64,000 bases of DNA, from contig BDIU01000173.1 in assembly GCA_002118135.1 (NCBI GenBank), positions 124,001-188,000 on the forward strand, read 5' to 3'. Positions within the stretch are counted from its first letter, which is position 1. Every line of letters starts with the position of its first letter. Source of the stretch: Trebouxia sp. TZW2008. Lineage: Eukaryota; Chlorophyta; Trebouxiophyceae; Trebouxiales; Trebouxiaceae. A program made the position numbers and the translations under genes. Positions 21,961-34,900 of this stretch are shown here, piece by piece. The notes under the pieces were generated by a model that had not been told where the DNA came from, did no database searches, and saw only the letters and a list, made by a program, of their open reading frames with translations.

Positions 21961-23493
21961 ATGAAAGGAAGAAGCAGTACACAGCAGGAGCGGTGCTCAG
22001 CTGCTGTCCGATGCTTCGGCTGCAGGAAGATACCAAGCCCGGGAGGCAGAATTCGCAGCTGTGCAGCTGTGGCCATGATCGATGCCGCGATGGACTCACT
22101 GTGTCAGCACTCGAAGGCTTTCCAGCATAGCAGTGTGTCTCCCAAAATACGCAAAATTAGACGATGCGCGTCCACACCTACTTTGAGTGCCTATTCAAAC
22201 GACTTTGCAGAGGGTGGCCTTGAGGTGTATGTCGCCTTCAGACCTTTCACGGAGTTTGGCGGCGCCTTGTTTGCCAGAATGCCTCCGTCTGTGAAGGACA
22301 GCATGCTGGGCCTAGGCATCGCACACTACATGACAGTGGTTCGAACTCCAGACGGCAGGCTCACTCAGTTTGACTTTGGTCCACAAGGCGGCAGGGATAT
22401 ACACGTATCAGCTGGATCGTTAGACAACCTATTGACGCAGCCGGATCAGCCGCGCAGAAAGGGTAAACGGAGCGTCCCTGGGGAACTGAGGGAACACCAG
22501 GTCAGGCTGTGGACCAGAAATAGGTTGATTTGCTCAAAAGCAGTCTGAAAGAGATTGCCAGCATCACTCACGTTGCGTGTGCTAAATGCAGCTGACAAGT
22601 TTGCCCTCGTCCTTTGTCTATGTGGGACAGAGCAACTTGAGCATAGCAGACATACGTAACTTCAACACAATCCAGCCAACTCACTATGAGTTGCACAGAA
22701 ACGATTGCAGGTGAGCATACACACTCACTACACCTACACCAGCTTTCAGTCAGGCCTATATTGCGCAAGGCTTCAACACAGCATGCGTGCGTTCAAACCT
22801 CTCAAGAGTACCATGCTTTGTAGGCACTATGTGAACAACTTGGTGCGATACACTACTGGTATAGAGAGAGCGTCAGCAGTGTTTGTACAGCAAGCCTTCA
22901 AACAGAGGCATGTAGAGCCTCGTTGGTCAAACTCAATCTTCACACTCAGTCACTACCTGACAGATGTCACCAATTGGCCAAGAATCAAGGCAGCGGGTCA
23001 GGCATCCATGGCAGCGGCAGCAGTGCTCACAGGCAGATACACCTTTGCTCGTTTCCGCCCAGTCTTGCCAAATTTGCTGGCTCCAGCTAGACCCACACTA
23101 GCGCTTGTTCCAGCTGCTAAGGCTCGCATTGTAAGGAGACCAGTCTGTGTAGCAGCAACAGGCGCTGTAGCCACATGTGCTGCCACATTCAAACAGGCCC
23201 CAGCGCTTCAGGGAGCCTTTGCTATGGGCTCGCGTGTTACTGAGAGCGTCAAGTCAGCAGCAACAGGTGCCATTGCTCTGGGCAGGCAGACAGCAGGTGG
23301 CTTACAAGGCACTCTGACCTTTGCCGGCAACTCAGCAGCAAACGTAGCTGGGGCTGCAACAAGGGGAGCTGCCATGACAGTGCAGCACAAGCAACTTGTC
23401 AAGGCTCAGCCACGTAGGCTTGGGATGTTTCTTCCCAGTTTGCGATCCAGTTTACGAAGAAAAGCACAGGATAAAGCTGTCTCGCTTGTCTGA
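21961..23493 (+). CDS. Papain-fold (LRAT/NlpC-like) protein
   Basis: Exons 21961-22500, 22592-22710 and 22824-23493 (442 residues; phases fit). The N-terminal 60 residues are Ser/Arg/Cys rich and could be an organelle presequence. The middle holds GLGIAHYMTVVRTPDGR and, ~110 residues on, YELHRNDCRHYVNNLVRYTTG. This His then N-D-C-R-H-Y order resembles circularly permuted papain-fold enzymes (LRAT-like), with H and C as possible catalytic residues. The C-terminal ~190 residues are Ala/Thr rich and low in charge (repeated AATGA segments) and end in a basic tail. Enzymatic role not determined; the family call is tentative. Confidence 0.6.
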
Positions 23494-24397
23494 GTTGCCT
23501 TTGTGTGGCTGAGCCACGTCCTCAGCTGGCAAGGCGACAGAGTCTTTCACCAGAGCATCAGCAGTGTAGTGAGTTGTAGCTGTAGGTTGGTCCATGCCAG
23601 CTTAGTTGAGGGCGTGTTCAGCCATCTTTGTACAATAAGTAGGCAAGTAGTGAGTAGGGTGTCAAGATTCTTCTGATAACCCACGTTTGCTTTACTGGTA
23701 TATAGCATTGCACTTGGATAGTTTACTGCGTGAGTTCAGCAAATGAACATATGAAGTACAGCAAACCTCAATCAGCAGGGCCTGTTGCATTTGTCAGACA
23801 GCTTGAAACCAACAGACCTGCCTTAGTGTCAGTTTAGTGCAAGTTCGACTGAGAGTGTCATTCGAGCAACCAGTTGCCAATCAATGCAACTTAGGTCATA
23901 AGTCAGATCCCTCACAGTACAGCTATGGTATACGCTTTGACTTGACAGCAGTGTTTTACGAGTGCCAGAGCATCAACTTTCTAGCTAGCATCTGCTGATT
24001 TTGTGCTGTGACAAATCTGGTTTGACCATTGTCGGAACATGTGACGTACGTCGTACATGCAACATGTATTCTCTTGCCACAGAGCATTTGATCGAGGCTT
24101 GCATACCATTTCTTTTCACGGCACCTGAGGCAACTGTAATGGTAAAGTTTGTTCCTGATTCTCTCATGCGCGAGTGACCATTGAGTGTGCAAATACAGTG
24201 TACAAGCGTTGATTGCAAGGATTTGGCCGAGGCTTGCAGAAGTGCATGCTGGGTTTACCATTTTGATGTCAGTCATTACGTACAGATTATAGTCACAGAG
24301 AAACCAGATATCTGTTAGCTGCGAAGAGTCTTGCCGGACTGATCAGAGCGCAGTCTATCAATCGCGCTGCTCGTTGGCTTGGGTCCAAGAGCGGAGA
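23494..24397. other. Intergenic region
   Basis: 0.9 kb between tandem plus-strand genes, holding the 3' UTR of the papain-fold gene and the promoter of the oxidoreductase. No supported gene. Minus-strand open stretches at 23956-24276 have no recognisable motif. Confidence 0.45.
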
Positions 24398-27300
24398 ATG
24401 GACGCGCATCGGGTATACGACATCGTTGTGTTCGGCGCAAGCGGCTTTACCGGTCAACGCGTATTGTCGGAACTTGCAGCACAGGGTCGCGGGTAAGCCG
24501 TTTGCATAACGGCCTGCTCGCCAATTTGTGCCTGAGAGAGCGGGTTGAGATGCAATCGATAGACGGCAAATCTGTGACGTTGCCCGCGATGCCTGTGCTT
24601 GCAGAAACTATGCAGCTGCTGGTCGAAGTCGGGAAAAGCTGGAAAGGATTGTGCGTTCGTTGGGAGCTGCAAAGCCCGGGGTACCCTGTCCTTGCTGAAG
24701 TCTGCTATCGGCTCAGTGCTATTGCTTCAAGCCATTCTCCTTGTGCGACCACTTGCGACGAGGCTGTCAAACCGATGCTAAGTGCACTTTTCATCCTTGC
24801 AGATCGTCATAGCAGATACAGAAGACAGCGACACTCTACTGCACATGGCGCAGAGCACGAGGTGACATCAAAATCTCTCTGATATTTTGCTCAATGCCCT
24901 CACATCCAAGCTTGCACGCAAAGCGCCTCCGTCCAGAAATATGCTGATTGCATGCACAAATTGTCAGCATCCCAATGCATCATCCAGCAACACAGCGCAA
25001 AGTACATCAAAGGTCCAGTCTAGCAACTGACTCGCTCACAAGCCATCTAGCAACAGTGATGTCAAGGCATGGTGCTAGCCTATTGTGATGATGCAAAACA
25101 CAAATGGGCATTTTGACTGTACTGGAACGTTGTGAGAACATTGATATTGCATCGTTTTCACAACCAGAATGAGAAGATGTAACATTGATGTGCTGAGCTG
25201 CGTTTGACGTCAAGCACTCTAGCCCATTGCAAGCACGCAAAACACAAATGGGCAGTTTGACTGTGCTAAGACATCCTGAGCACCATTGATACTGCATCAT
25301 CTTCCTAACCAGAATCGGAAAATGCAACCCTCTTTGATGCCCAGCACTCTGGGACAATGCTGCTTGACGCACCATGCATGCCGCCTTCAATGCAACTTTC
25401 ACTCACGGTCCATCATGTTGCGCTCAGAACAAGCCTGCCTGGCGAGACAGGACTTAGGCCACACACGCCTAGCACATGTGCTCAAATGTGTAATTGTTAT
25501 TGTTATCATGAACATCACGTTGCCTCAAGGTCGACTCAAGTACCAATTGTGCGCATGCACTTCTTATTTTGCACCTCTTTTCCTTTTCAACAGGGTATCT
25601 GGTAATGTTGCAGGTTGGTGCTGAATTGTGTGGGCCCATACCGGTACTGGGGTCAGCCCGTAGTAGCAGCTTGTGTGGAAGCAGGCACTGACTACCTAGA
25701 TGTTTGCGGTGAACCAGGTCAGTACAGTAACTTGTCCTTACCATGGTTACAATCGACATCAAGAACAATGTCCTTGCATGGGTTTGTCCGTAACCAGAAG
25801 TAGCACAGCATTCAGCATGCAGTGCTTGATTTCCAATGGCCCTGTCCTTGCGAGAAGCATGTCATTATATCAAGTGTCCTCATAAATAGAAATACTGTGG
25901 AACCCAAAAGCAGTCCTGAAGCATATGCTGAGTGTACCTCTGCTACAATCATTTTGAAAATTGCCAAAAGGCAGGATGAGAACATCAGACAACTACCGTC
26001 TTGCAGTCGTGTATGCAGATGACAGCTGACTTGACGCCAGTGTACTGTGCATGAGCATGTTGTCCTTGTACACCAATGCTAGAACACTTTCAGTCCACGC
26101 GGTTTTCAGCTTGGTGTGTCCTTCTTGCCCAGCATGAATTCCCAGGTTGCTCTGCCAGACAAGTGCTTTTGCTGATACCTGATGTCGGCACACTCCAACT
26201 CATTGCATCAGTACATTGAGCTGTTCTGGCTTTTTGCAACTGTGTGGCAAATGATGTGCTGACAGTACGACGCAGGTGCTATGTCACATACGGTGCATCA
26301 TACAAGCTGTAGCTTCTGACCGTGCACTCATTCTGTACAGACTGACACATGACCATGAGGCTCTGGTCCACAACACTGACGCTGACACCGATGCTGAATG
26401 CTGACATTGCTGCTGCAGCTGAGCACTTATTTCGGCGATTGCACCTCAGAGACTGCCATGCAATTCCCAAGCTTGGTTAAGCCAATCAAAATGCTACTTG
26501 AATGAGTGATAAGCATGCATTTACACGTTTCTGACACAGCCACCTGACTGAGTGCAGACTTCATGGAATCTAGATGTCATGAGGAGGCAAGAAGAGTGGG
26601 GGCTATGTGGTGTCAGCAGCCGGTTTAGCAGTCATGTAGACATTGTTACAAGATTCAGCATTCTATCCCAATCATAAGCAGGCATTTGCAAAATGCTGAC
26701 AAAGACGCCAACTGCTTGCAGAGTTCATGGAATTAATGGAGTCCAGACCCCATGAGCAAGCGGCTGCTCTGTGGTGTCAGCAGCCGGGTTTGATAGCAGT
26801 ACTGCAGCCCTTATTGACCCACGCAGCATTCTGTTTTAACAGTAAGCAGGCATTTGCAAGGTGCTGACAAATTTGCTAACTGCTTGCAGACTTCGTGGAG
26901 TTGATGGAGTTCAGATTCCACGAGAAGGCAAAGAAGAACGGCTGCATTGTGGTGTCAGCAGCTGGCTTTGACAGTATTTTTGGACCCTGGGGTGCTGTCC
27001 ATCACGCAGAGTCCCAACCAGCAGCACTTCTTTCATTCAGATCATTTCTGACGGACTGCAGAGTTTATGGAGTTGATGGAAGTCAGATTACATGAGAAGG
27101 CAAGGAAGAACGGCTGCTTTGGGGTGCCCCATGCAGAGTCCAAACCAGCAGCACTACTCTCATTTGTCAGTCACTTCTGACTGACTGCAGAGTTCATGGA
27201 GTTGATGGAGTTCAGATTCCATGAGAAGGCAAAGAAGAACGGCTGCTTTGTGGTGTCAGCAGCTGGCTTTGACAGCATTCCTGCAGACCTTGGAGTGCTG

Positions 27301-28004
27301 TTCACCATGCAGCAGTTTCAGCCACCAGCAGTACCTTCCTCTGTCACGTCATTTCTCACCTTCCAGATAGGCCCTGCAGGCGCGTGTGGTAAGGATTTCT
27401 GCTTGCTGACAGTTCAAAGATACAATGCCTGCCTGCATGTGTACCTGCCTGCGTGCTTATCTATCTGTCTGTCTGCGTTGACAGCATTCCTGCAGACCTA
27501 GGGGTGCTGTTCACCATGCAGTAGTTTCAGCAACTGGCACTTTCTTCATCTGTCACACCATTCCCTGCCTTCCAGATAGGCCCTGCAGGCGCATGTGGTA
27601 AGGACGTTTGCTTGTTGGCGACTTGTCAAGTCTGTGGTATGACTTTCCTGACTGCCGATCAGCACTCCTTCATCTGTCACAACATTCCTGACATTCCAAA
27701 TAAGCCCTGCAGGCGCATGTGGTAAGGACGTCTGCTTGTTGGCAATTTGTCAAGTCTGTGGTATGACTTTCCCGTCTGCCTGTCAGCACACCCTTCATCT
27801 ATCACATCATTCGTCACCTTCCAAATAGGCCCTGCAGGCGCATGTGGTAAGGACGTTTCCTTGTTTGCAATTTGTCAAGTCTGTGGTATGACTTCCCTGA
27901 CTGCCGGTCAGCACTCAATCATCTGTCACATCCATTTTTACCTTCCAAATTGGGCCTGCAGGCACATGCGTTGAAGGCTTTTGCTTGCTGCCTCAACAAA
28001 GATA

Positions 28005-28090
<86 letters not shown>

Positions 28091-30341
28091 TCATGCAGTG
28101 TGGCAAGCCAAGCCTGCGACACAGGCGCATGTCATTAGCATGCTATTAGGTGCCCCTGCCTGCTGGCGCGCCCGCCTGTCTGCATGTCCGTGTGTGCGGC
28201 TCTGCATAAGATATAGGTCTAATGAGCTACCGCTGACAGCGCACACAACCAAGTGCTTGGCAATTGCAGCTCATTTTCCAACATGGGAGTCTGCAGTGGG
28301 GGGTTTTGGCAGTGCAAAAGACTTCCGGCAGCTGCGGAAAAGCATAGCAGCAGATCCAAACAGCCTTAAGCCTCCAAAGCCTGTTGGGCCCCGTCCAAGA
28401 AAACTGCCTCCTGGAGAGTATGACCACTACAGCAAGGGTCACGTGCTGCCTTTCCCAGGTGTGACTCGTCATGACCACCATTGGCAGTCATAGCCTGCTA
28501 GTGAGGGTCCATAACCCTGCTAGGGTGCATACATGTCTGCGTATCAGGTGTGCATGCTTCACACTCTGTCATAGCCTGATAGGGATGTCACTCTGCATTC
28601 AAGGATGTGTTGGGAATGCTGCATGGTCTGCTCTGTTGCCATGCCAATGCAGCATCTTCCGTGCACATGCAGTTGCCTCCATCAGCATCTTGTATACTCA
28701 AGAGCCACATTGCTCATTCTCTGGGTTCAATCCTTGGTCCCCATGTGTGCAGCAAAGAGCAAATATACAGAATGAGCAGGTGCGCTGTGATTACAGCAAG
28801 AAGCTTCAAAGGGGGCCTGCAGGGAAGTTAGTCAGCGCTCCAAGTGGAGTGCTAAAGCCATCACCATAGCTTGTACAGCAGCTGTTGACTCAGCATGGGT
28901 AACCAGTGGCCGAGTGATTTCTTGTAGCAAGCCAAAGGCATCTGGTGCTTCTTGTGCAGGGTCTGATGCAGCAGTGGTCAGGAGAACGCAAGCCAGGTTG
29001 TACGCTCGGAACAAAGCCACAGTGCACTACAGCGCCTATTTCACTGTGGCCACATACTTCACCTTCCTCCTGTTTTGGAAAGCTGATATGCATGCACTGA
29101 TGGGCTACTTTGCTTGCAGGGTCTGATGCAGCAGTGGTCAGGCAAACGCAAGCCAGGTTGCACTCCCAAAACAACCCCACAGTCCACTACAGCGCCTATT
29201 TCACTATGGCCACATCCTTCACCTTCCCCATGTCTGCGTCTTTTTAACAATTGACTGCAGCATGCTTGTACATTCCTGCAGGGTCTGATGCAGCAGTAGT
29301 CAGACGGACGCAAGCCCGGTTGCACGCCCAGAACAAACCCACAGTGCACTACAGCGCCTATTTCACTGTGGCCACATACTTGACCTTCCTCCTGTTTGCA
29401 TTCTTTGGGAAATTGCTGGAGAAGCTGGCTCGATTTGGTTGGGGCAGAGCGCTGCTGCTCAAGTTTCCTGGGTTATTCTCCTACGGGCTGTTCAGCAAGC
29501 GAGGGCCTTCACGACAGCAAATGGAGCAGACGCGATTTGAAATGAAGTTTCTGGGTGAAGGGTTTTCGAATGGTGAGCGTGAGTTTGACCTCTGTATGGT
29601 CTGGGCTGTCGCTTTTGGGTGATCCTGGTCTTTGGCTTTTATTGCTGTTGCTAAGACTGCCAAAGTAGTGACCGCAATCAGAAGTCAACAAGTCCACAGG
29701 TCCAGTTTACTTTCAGTGTTGTCAGTCAGCACAACACAGCTTCAGATTGCATTTTTGCTGATTGAATCACAAATCAAGATGGCCGGTTGTAACAGAGATA
29801 GTGCAGCTTCCTAAGAATCCACATACACAACAAAAATTTTGATTGCAATGTCCTCAGCTGCAGCGTGTTTCAGATGCCCTTGAGTCAAAACATGAAATGT
29901 GCCGTCATGCTATGTATGTCACAGCTCACAGGCGTATTGTTATTGCTGACACAGCTTAGAGTCTCAGCTGCAGAACGTTTCAGATGACCTCAAGTCACCA
30001 AATGAGATGTTTAGTCACGCAGTTCGTCTCACAGCTCATAGTGATAGTGTCATGACTGTTGCTGTGCAGGATCTGAAGCATCAGCTGATGCAAAGCCAGA
30101 TCAGCAAGTACAGGTCAGCGTTAAGGGTCCAGAGCCAGGGTATATTGCCACACCCATAATAATGGTGCAGGCAGCATTGACGTTGCAACAGGAAAGAGAG
30201 AAATGCAGATCATTGTTGGGTAACGGAGGTGTATATACACCAGGAGCACTGTTTGGGGTGACCACTTTGATACAGCGCCTCAATCAGGCTGGCGTTACAT
30301 TCCAAGTCACACAGCGGCAAGCAACAGATGCGACGATGTGA
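24398..30341 (+). CDS. Saccharopine-dehydrogenase-like oxidoreductase (SCCPDH family)
   Basis: NAD(P)-binding membrane-associated oxidoreductase of the SCCPDH/trans-acting enoyl reductase family; substrate uncertain. Exons: 24398-24492, 24605-24680, 24803-24861, 25614-25717, 27191-27388, 28270-28458, 29282-29572 and 30070-30341; 427 residues, all phases agree. The Rossmann start DIVVFGASGFTGQRV is followed by AAAGRSREKLERI, VLNCVGPYRYWGQPVV, CVEAGTDYLDVCGE, VVSAAGFDSIPADLG and PTWESAVGGFGSAKD. A hydrophobic segment lies at AYFTVATYLTFLLFAFFG. The C terminus has GPEPGYIATPIIMVQAALTL and GGVYTPGALFG, both typical of the family. Exons 5 and 7 are surrounded by partial copies of themselves. Confidence 0.9.
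25428..25515 (+). repeat. Dispersed repeat family C
   Basis: Copy of the ~85-bp repeat (cctggcgagacaggacttag, then cctagcacatgtgctc and an AT-rich tail) in intron 3 of the oxidoreductase. Confidence 0.65.
26540..27140 (+). repeat. Decayed copies of SCCPDH-like exon 5 start
   Basis: Four tandem partial copies before the true exon 5, near 26545-26630, 26720-26800, 26885-27000 and 27055-27130. All start at a tgcag acceptor-like site and repeat FMELMEFRFHEKAKKNG and VVSAAGF to varying extent. The copy at 26888 is the best preserved but lacks the exon's second half. Confidence 0.88.
27480..27970 (+). repeat. Decayed copies of SCCPDH-like exon 5 end/donor
   Basis: Four tandem partial copies after exon 5 (about 27480-27605, 27655-27730, 27780-27855 and 27905-27970). 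They repeat TSFLTFQIGPAGACG and the gtaagg donor. Three keep ggcgcatgtggtaaggac intact. Confidence 0.88.
28005..28089 (+). repeat. (CTGC)n microsatellite
   Basis: About 20 uninterrupted ctgc/tgcc units in intron 5 of the oxidoreductase. It accounts for the Pro-Ala-Cys-Leu repeat frames on both strands. Confidence 0.95.
28950..29240 (+). repeat. Decayed copies of SCCPDH-like exon 7 start
   Basis: Two tandem copies (28955-29080 and 29118-29235) precede exon 7. Each repeats an acceptor-like tgcag and GSDAAVVRRTQARLYARNK...YSAYF. The first copy stays open through FTFLLFW and could in principle splice. Confidence 0.87.
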
Positions 30342-31921
30342 TCAGAAGACAATGAGAACCCAGGGAGTAGGCAAAGAAAGGAAAAGCGGGTGTCGTTGCT
30401 ATTCATACAGGGAGCCTCAACTCTCAATAGTAGTTCTGGGCCAAATGGCAAAGTCACTGCAGCTGCTTTAGGTTTCTGTACTGCAAAGAACTGTTTTGAG
30501 ATGTGTGAGTTGACCTGACTTGTGTATTTGTGTAGTGATGGTACAAACGATGCTGTGTATGCTATTGGCAAGAACTGCAGATGTTTGAGCAGCCTGATAT
30601 GCTATACTACTAGCCAAGTTTCTGCAGGTTGCTGATCAGTGCAAGCCAGCTTTTGAGATGAACTGCAAAGGCTGCTTGTTTGTGGTTTCAGGCTGCCATT
30701 GTCCACATGAGCTGTCAGTGTCTTTCAGTTGTGGCATGGGGTTGTGATGTACACAGCGGGGTTGTCTAGGACTGTCCTTTTGTTGCCGCCTGTACTAGCA
30801 CTGCTTTGTCTGCCCATGGCAGTTGACGTCTTACAATGAGCAGTGGTGCACAGTCAACAGGACCAGTGTCGAGTGAAGATATCTTGACATCAATGTCAAG
30901 CTTCAATAGCAACAGAACACACTGGACAGCGCAAAGCAGCCACAGCGAGAAGCTTTTGCTGAGAAAGTGCAACTCAACAGCGCGTGATGGCATCAAGCGT
31001 TTGTTTGCATGGCATTGAATATCCACCATTGGGTCCTCCAACGAAAAAGAAGAAGAATGTTACCACATGCTGACGACCATGTGACACTCATGGCAAGCAC
31101 TTTTTGAGTCGCAAGTTATCTTCGTCCAGCCATGCTCAACAAGACTCGTTTTTGAAAGTGACGGCAAGATCTTTGCTGTAATTGTGAGCTTGAACACTCT
31201 GTCTTCGGCGCACAAGCTTGCAGCCCAGCTTTTCGCTTTTCGGGCGCGCCAGCAGTCGACCCTGGTGGTTGAACAAGATCTTAGCGTAGTGACTCTGCAA
31301 TTTACCGCAGATACACCCTTTTTAGCGCCAAATTTGTCGCGCTCGACGGGCTGTGTGCAATGCTTCAAGACCTGGTCGCACTAGCTGGTCCCGTCCTGCC
31401 GGACTGAAAGCAGACGACCGAGTTTGAGCGGTGCGTTGGTTTTAGAGTAGTGCCGGGAACGATCTGTCAGCTACAGAAGAGAGCGGACTTTGTGGCCTCA
31501 CCGAGCGCCTACCTTCAGCGCACATCATATGGTGTCGATGCAAGTGACACGCGCCAATATCTTGAGCTGTCCTGCCCGATCCCGCGCGCACCCTCAGCAT
31601 CAACAGCGATGCTGGCATGGCATATTGGCTTTTTGTTCCAGTCAGCAGCATAAACGCTCGTCACTAGGCAAGCATCATCGCCCGATCATCGTGTTGGGTT
31701 TGTCTGGCATCCCTATACTGGCATGACCGAGCAAGTTGTTGCTGTTGTTCAGGTGTACATGTCCAGCAAAAGCGCACAAAAGATTTGCTACCATTTCAGC
31801 TGCAGACGGTAAAATCTGTTCTGGTTCTTTCTTCTTCGAGACACACCAGACTGTGGCTTATGTTGCCACAGCGCACTATGTCATGTAAGCTGAGCATCAT
31901 TGCGGGACTGCTGATTTACAG
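30342..31921. other. Intergenic region and unresolved 5' exon of CBM20 gene
   Basis: 1.6 kb without a gene I can support. The first exon of the CBM20 gene should lie here and end at a codon boundary. One phase-correct option is a short exon from ATG 31723 to the donor after 31749; a longer Ser/Arg-rich frame at 31490-31723 also looks transit-like but lacks a clear in-phase donor. Small open frames at 30836-31018 (+) and 31060-31368 (-) are unrecognised. Confidence 0.4.
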
Positions 31922-34900
31922 GCAAGGCAAAGAGCACGGCGGGTCCTGCAAGCTGCTACAGCAGTTGGCTCACCAAATGACACTGCTGTGTCAACACAAA
32001 TTACTGTCAAACAGTGTGAGCTAGCGTTTGGGGACACTGTCAAGGTAGTTGGCGAATCAGACTTGTTTGGGTCCTGGGACAGTGACAAGGGTCTAGACCT
32101 GGAATGGCAGGACGGACATGACTGGGTGGCAAAACTTGAAGTGCCTCCTGGTGACTGCATATTCAAGGTGGGTGAAGCAAGCATACAGCAGCTGAGCTCA
32201 ACACCATGCTTACCCAGAGCTCAATGGATGCGCTAGTGGCTTTTTGATTGGCCATAGCTGCATTCTCTTCTGAGGCAACTGCTGGAGTCCACTGTTGCTC
32301 AGTGACCCTGACGTCCCAGCCCGCACTGGAATGATCTTTGCTGGCCAGCCTGGTCAACTTCTGAGATTTTTTTTTGTGCAGTCAGATCAAGGCAGAAATC
32401 TGACCAGTCTGTTGCTTGCAGTTGGTGATTGTGAATGGCAGTGGCGAAGCCCACTGGGAAGGAGGAGATAACAGGACTATCACGGTACACGCTGCTCTAG
32501 GTCACTCGATTGGAACAAGCTCAAGCATTATGCTTTGCACTTGCATCAGCAGATTTCACTACCTTTTGTTGCCGTTCAATGTCCACCTACGTGACGATTC
32601 ACTGGCATGCGTATGCTTTATCAAGCTGCTCATACCAATAAGTCTTTTGCCATGCACATGCCGTTATCACTATCATTGTTTCATTGTGCATCAAAGCCCT
32701 CTGGTGAAGTTAAGTTTGACCCAGTTATGCTGTTTGCAGATACCAGAAGATGCAGCAGGGGGACAGCTCAATCTGGAATGCACCTTCAATCAGACAGACG
32801 CCACAGAGGTGCAGATTGACGCGCCAGGCGGACACGGGTCCTCAAGGCCCAAGTCTGGTGCCAAGCCAGGCACCCCTGCCAGGCCAAAATCCAGTCCCAA
32901 GAAGCCACCAAGCCCTAAAATCCAGTCCTACGCAGCCGGCCGCCCTGCGTCACCAGGTGAGGTTGTCACACTGTGTTCAGCGCTGTTGCTTCTGATGATG
33001 CTGGCTGAAGCCAAGCCTGCCTGGCAAGATGAGACTTGTCTCACACACACCTAGCAGTATATGCTGGAACGTGTAATGATTACTATTGTTATGCTGGCTC
33101 ATGCCAAGACTGGTGAGTTAATCTCAGTGTGACAATTGAGAGAGTTTCATTCCACTAAGGCCGCATAGGACGCCGTTAAAGGGTCAAGCGCAATCTGCAG
33201 CTGACTTTGATCTTCATCTGCGCTCGACTACTTTCGATCAAGCCACCACCTCAGCTGCTCAAGGTAGTAGTGCAGCTGCTGGCTCTGATGGGAGTAATCT
33301 GCCCCAGTTTGGGCAGGCTCCCTGACTTTGCGCAAGCTATGGCTAGCACTTTGACCAATTTGCAGCAGCAAATGGAGGCAGCTGAGCAAAGTTTCAGTCA
33401 GCTGCCTCCATCTGCTGCTGCAAATCGTCAAAGTGCTAGCCACAGCTTGCGTGAAGTTCTGAATGTAGCCCTTGGGAGCTTGTCCAAACTGGGGGGAATT
33501 GTTGCCACCAGAGCCAGCAGTCTGCACTACTGCCTTGAACAGCTGACGTAACGGCTTGACTGAAAGCATGTGAGCGTAAAGAAGAATTAAAGTGAGCTGT
33601 AAGCTGCTTTGACTCCTCAGCCTCAAGCAAGTGAAGTGTTGCTGAAAGCCTACTCAACCTAGGTATAAGGTCTATGTTCGGTAGGGCAGAACGGTGACCT
33701 TGGGTCATGCAACAAACTGCAGAATACGGATACAGTCCTGGAATCAGGCTCCAAATCCCATTGTGATGTTTGAGAGTTTTTTATTTCACCAGGGTGGTAT
33801 TGAACAGAGCGCTGTTTTAGTGTCAAGCACAGTTGCATTGCAAAAACAGGAAAGAAGTTGTATGCTAGTTCGCATAAGGATCAGCTCAATGAGCAGATAA
33901 ACCCAATAAGCTCAGATCAGCTCTGAATAACCCAGTGCAGTCAAGAAGCTGCCACTGAAATTGTCACCACCTGACAGTCAGTCTGTTGGTTGCAGACAAA
34001 CTGCTGCTGGTCATGTCAGTGAGTTGATTGAGACCAGGTTGTCAATTGACAAGGGTCTGCTACCTAAACAGAGCTGTTTGTATTCAGCCCGCTGCTTCTT
34101 TGTGCACCAAACACGGCTGTCGAATCTCCTTAGCCAGCATGTCAAGTATGACGTGGATGAATGATGATGCTAGTTGCTCACATGAGCTATCCCGTCATGT
34201 TTGATCACGCATTTAAAGTAGTCTCCTTGCTCAGACTATATGCTTGTCGTCGCAGGGTTCTTTGGCAGCGCCCCTCCTAGGCTGAAAAGCAGCCCTGTTG
34301 ATCTCCTTAGCCAGCAGGCCAAGAAGAATGTGCATGAAGGACGACGCTAGTTACTTACTTGAGCTATCCCTCCACGTTTGAACATGCATGTAAACTGGTC
34401 TCCTTGCCGTTGCAGGGTTCTTTGGCAGCGCCCCTCCTAGGCCTAAAAGCAGCCCTGTCAAGCAAGAGAGGCCAGAGTCCTACGCAGCTGGCCGGCCTGC
34501 ATCTGCAAGTAAGCTACTCAGGATGTCTCACCTCCCTTCATGCTCAATGTACATGATTCAGGGTAGCACAGCACCAACCTGGTTGGAGACAATCGATTGC
34601 TCCAGTATGTACCTAGCTGGGCCTGCTGAGCCTGTCTAGCACACATTTAGAATGAAAACAAATGAAATGAACTCAGGATGTAAAATGCTTCCTGCTTTCA
34701 TCAAACTCACAGCCTGACTTTGAAAATGCGTCCTCGACATTCACAGTTGACGCTGTAGCTGCTTGAGCACTGTCAGGTGTCAGTGATTCCTAGAGCAATG
34801 CAACTGTGCTTGCACAACGGCTTCTCTTTGTAACAACTGCTTTGGTTACCAAGAAACTTGTACTTATACTAAATTTGTCTTACTCAGAGGTGCTGCTGCA

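Larger units (their letters stand above)
32957..34415 (+). other. Long intron 3 of the CBM20 gene
   Basis: Holds a family C repeat (33003-33100), the 0.4-kb inverted repeat (33198-33599) and a truncated repeat-module exon copy (34250-34350). No other coding signal. Confidence 0.7.

Noticed and set aside
27919..28138. Long Pro/Ala/Cys/Leu repeat frames on both strands
   Set aside because: Produced by the (CTGC)n microsatellite in an intron; not protein-like otherwise.
33207..33626. Open frames on both strands that could be a small gene
   Set aside because: They are the two arms of the inverted repeat and lack start and splice context.
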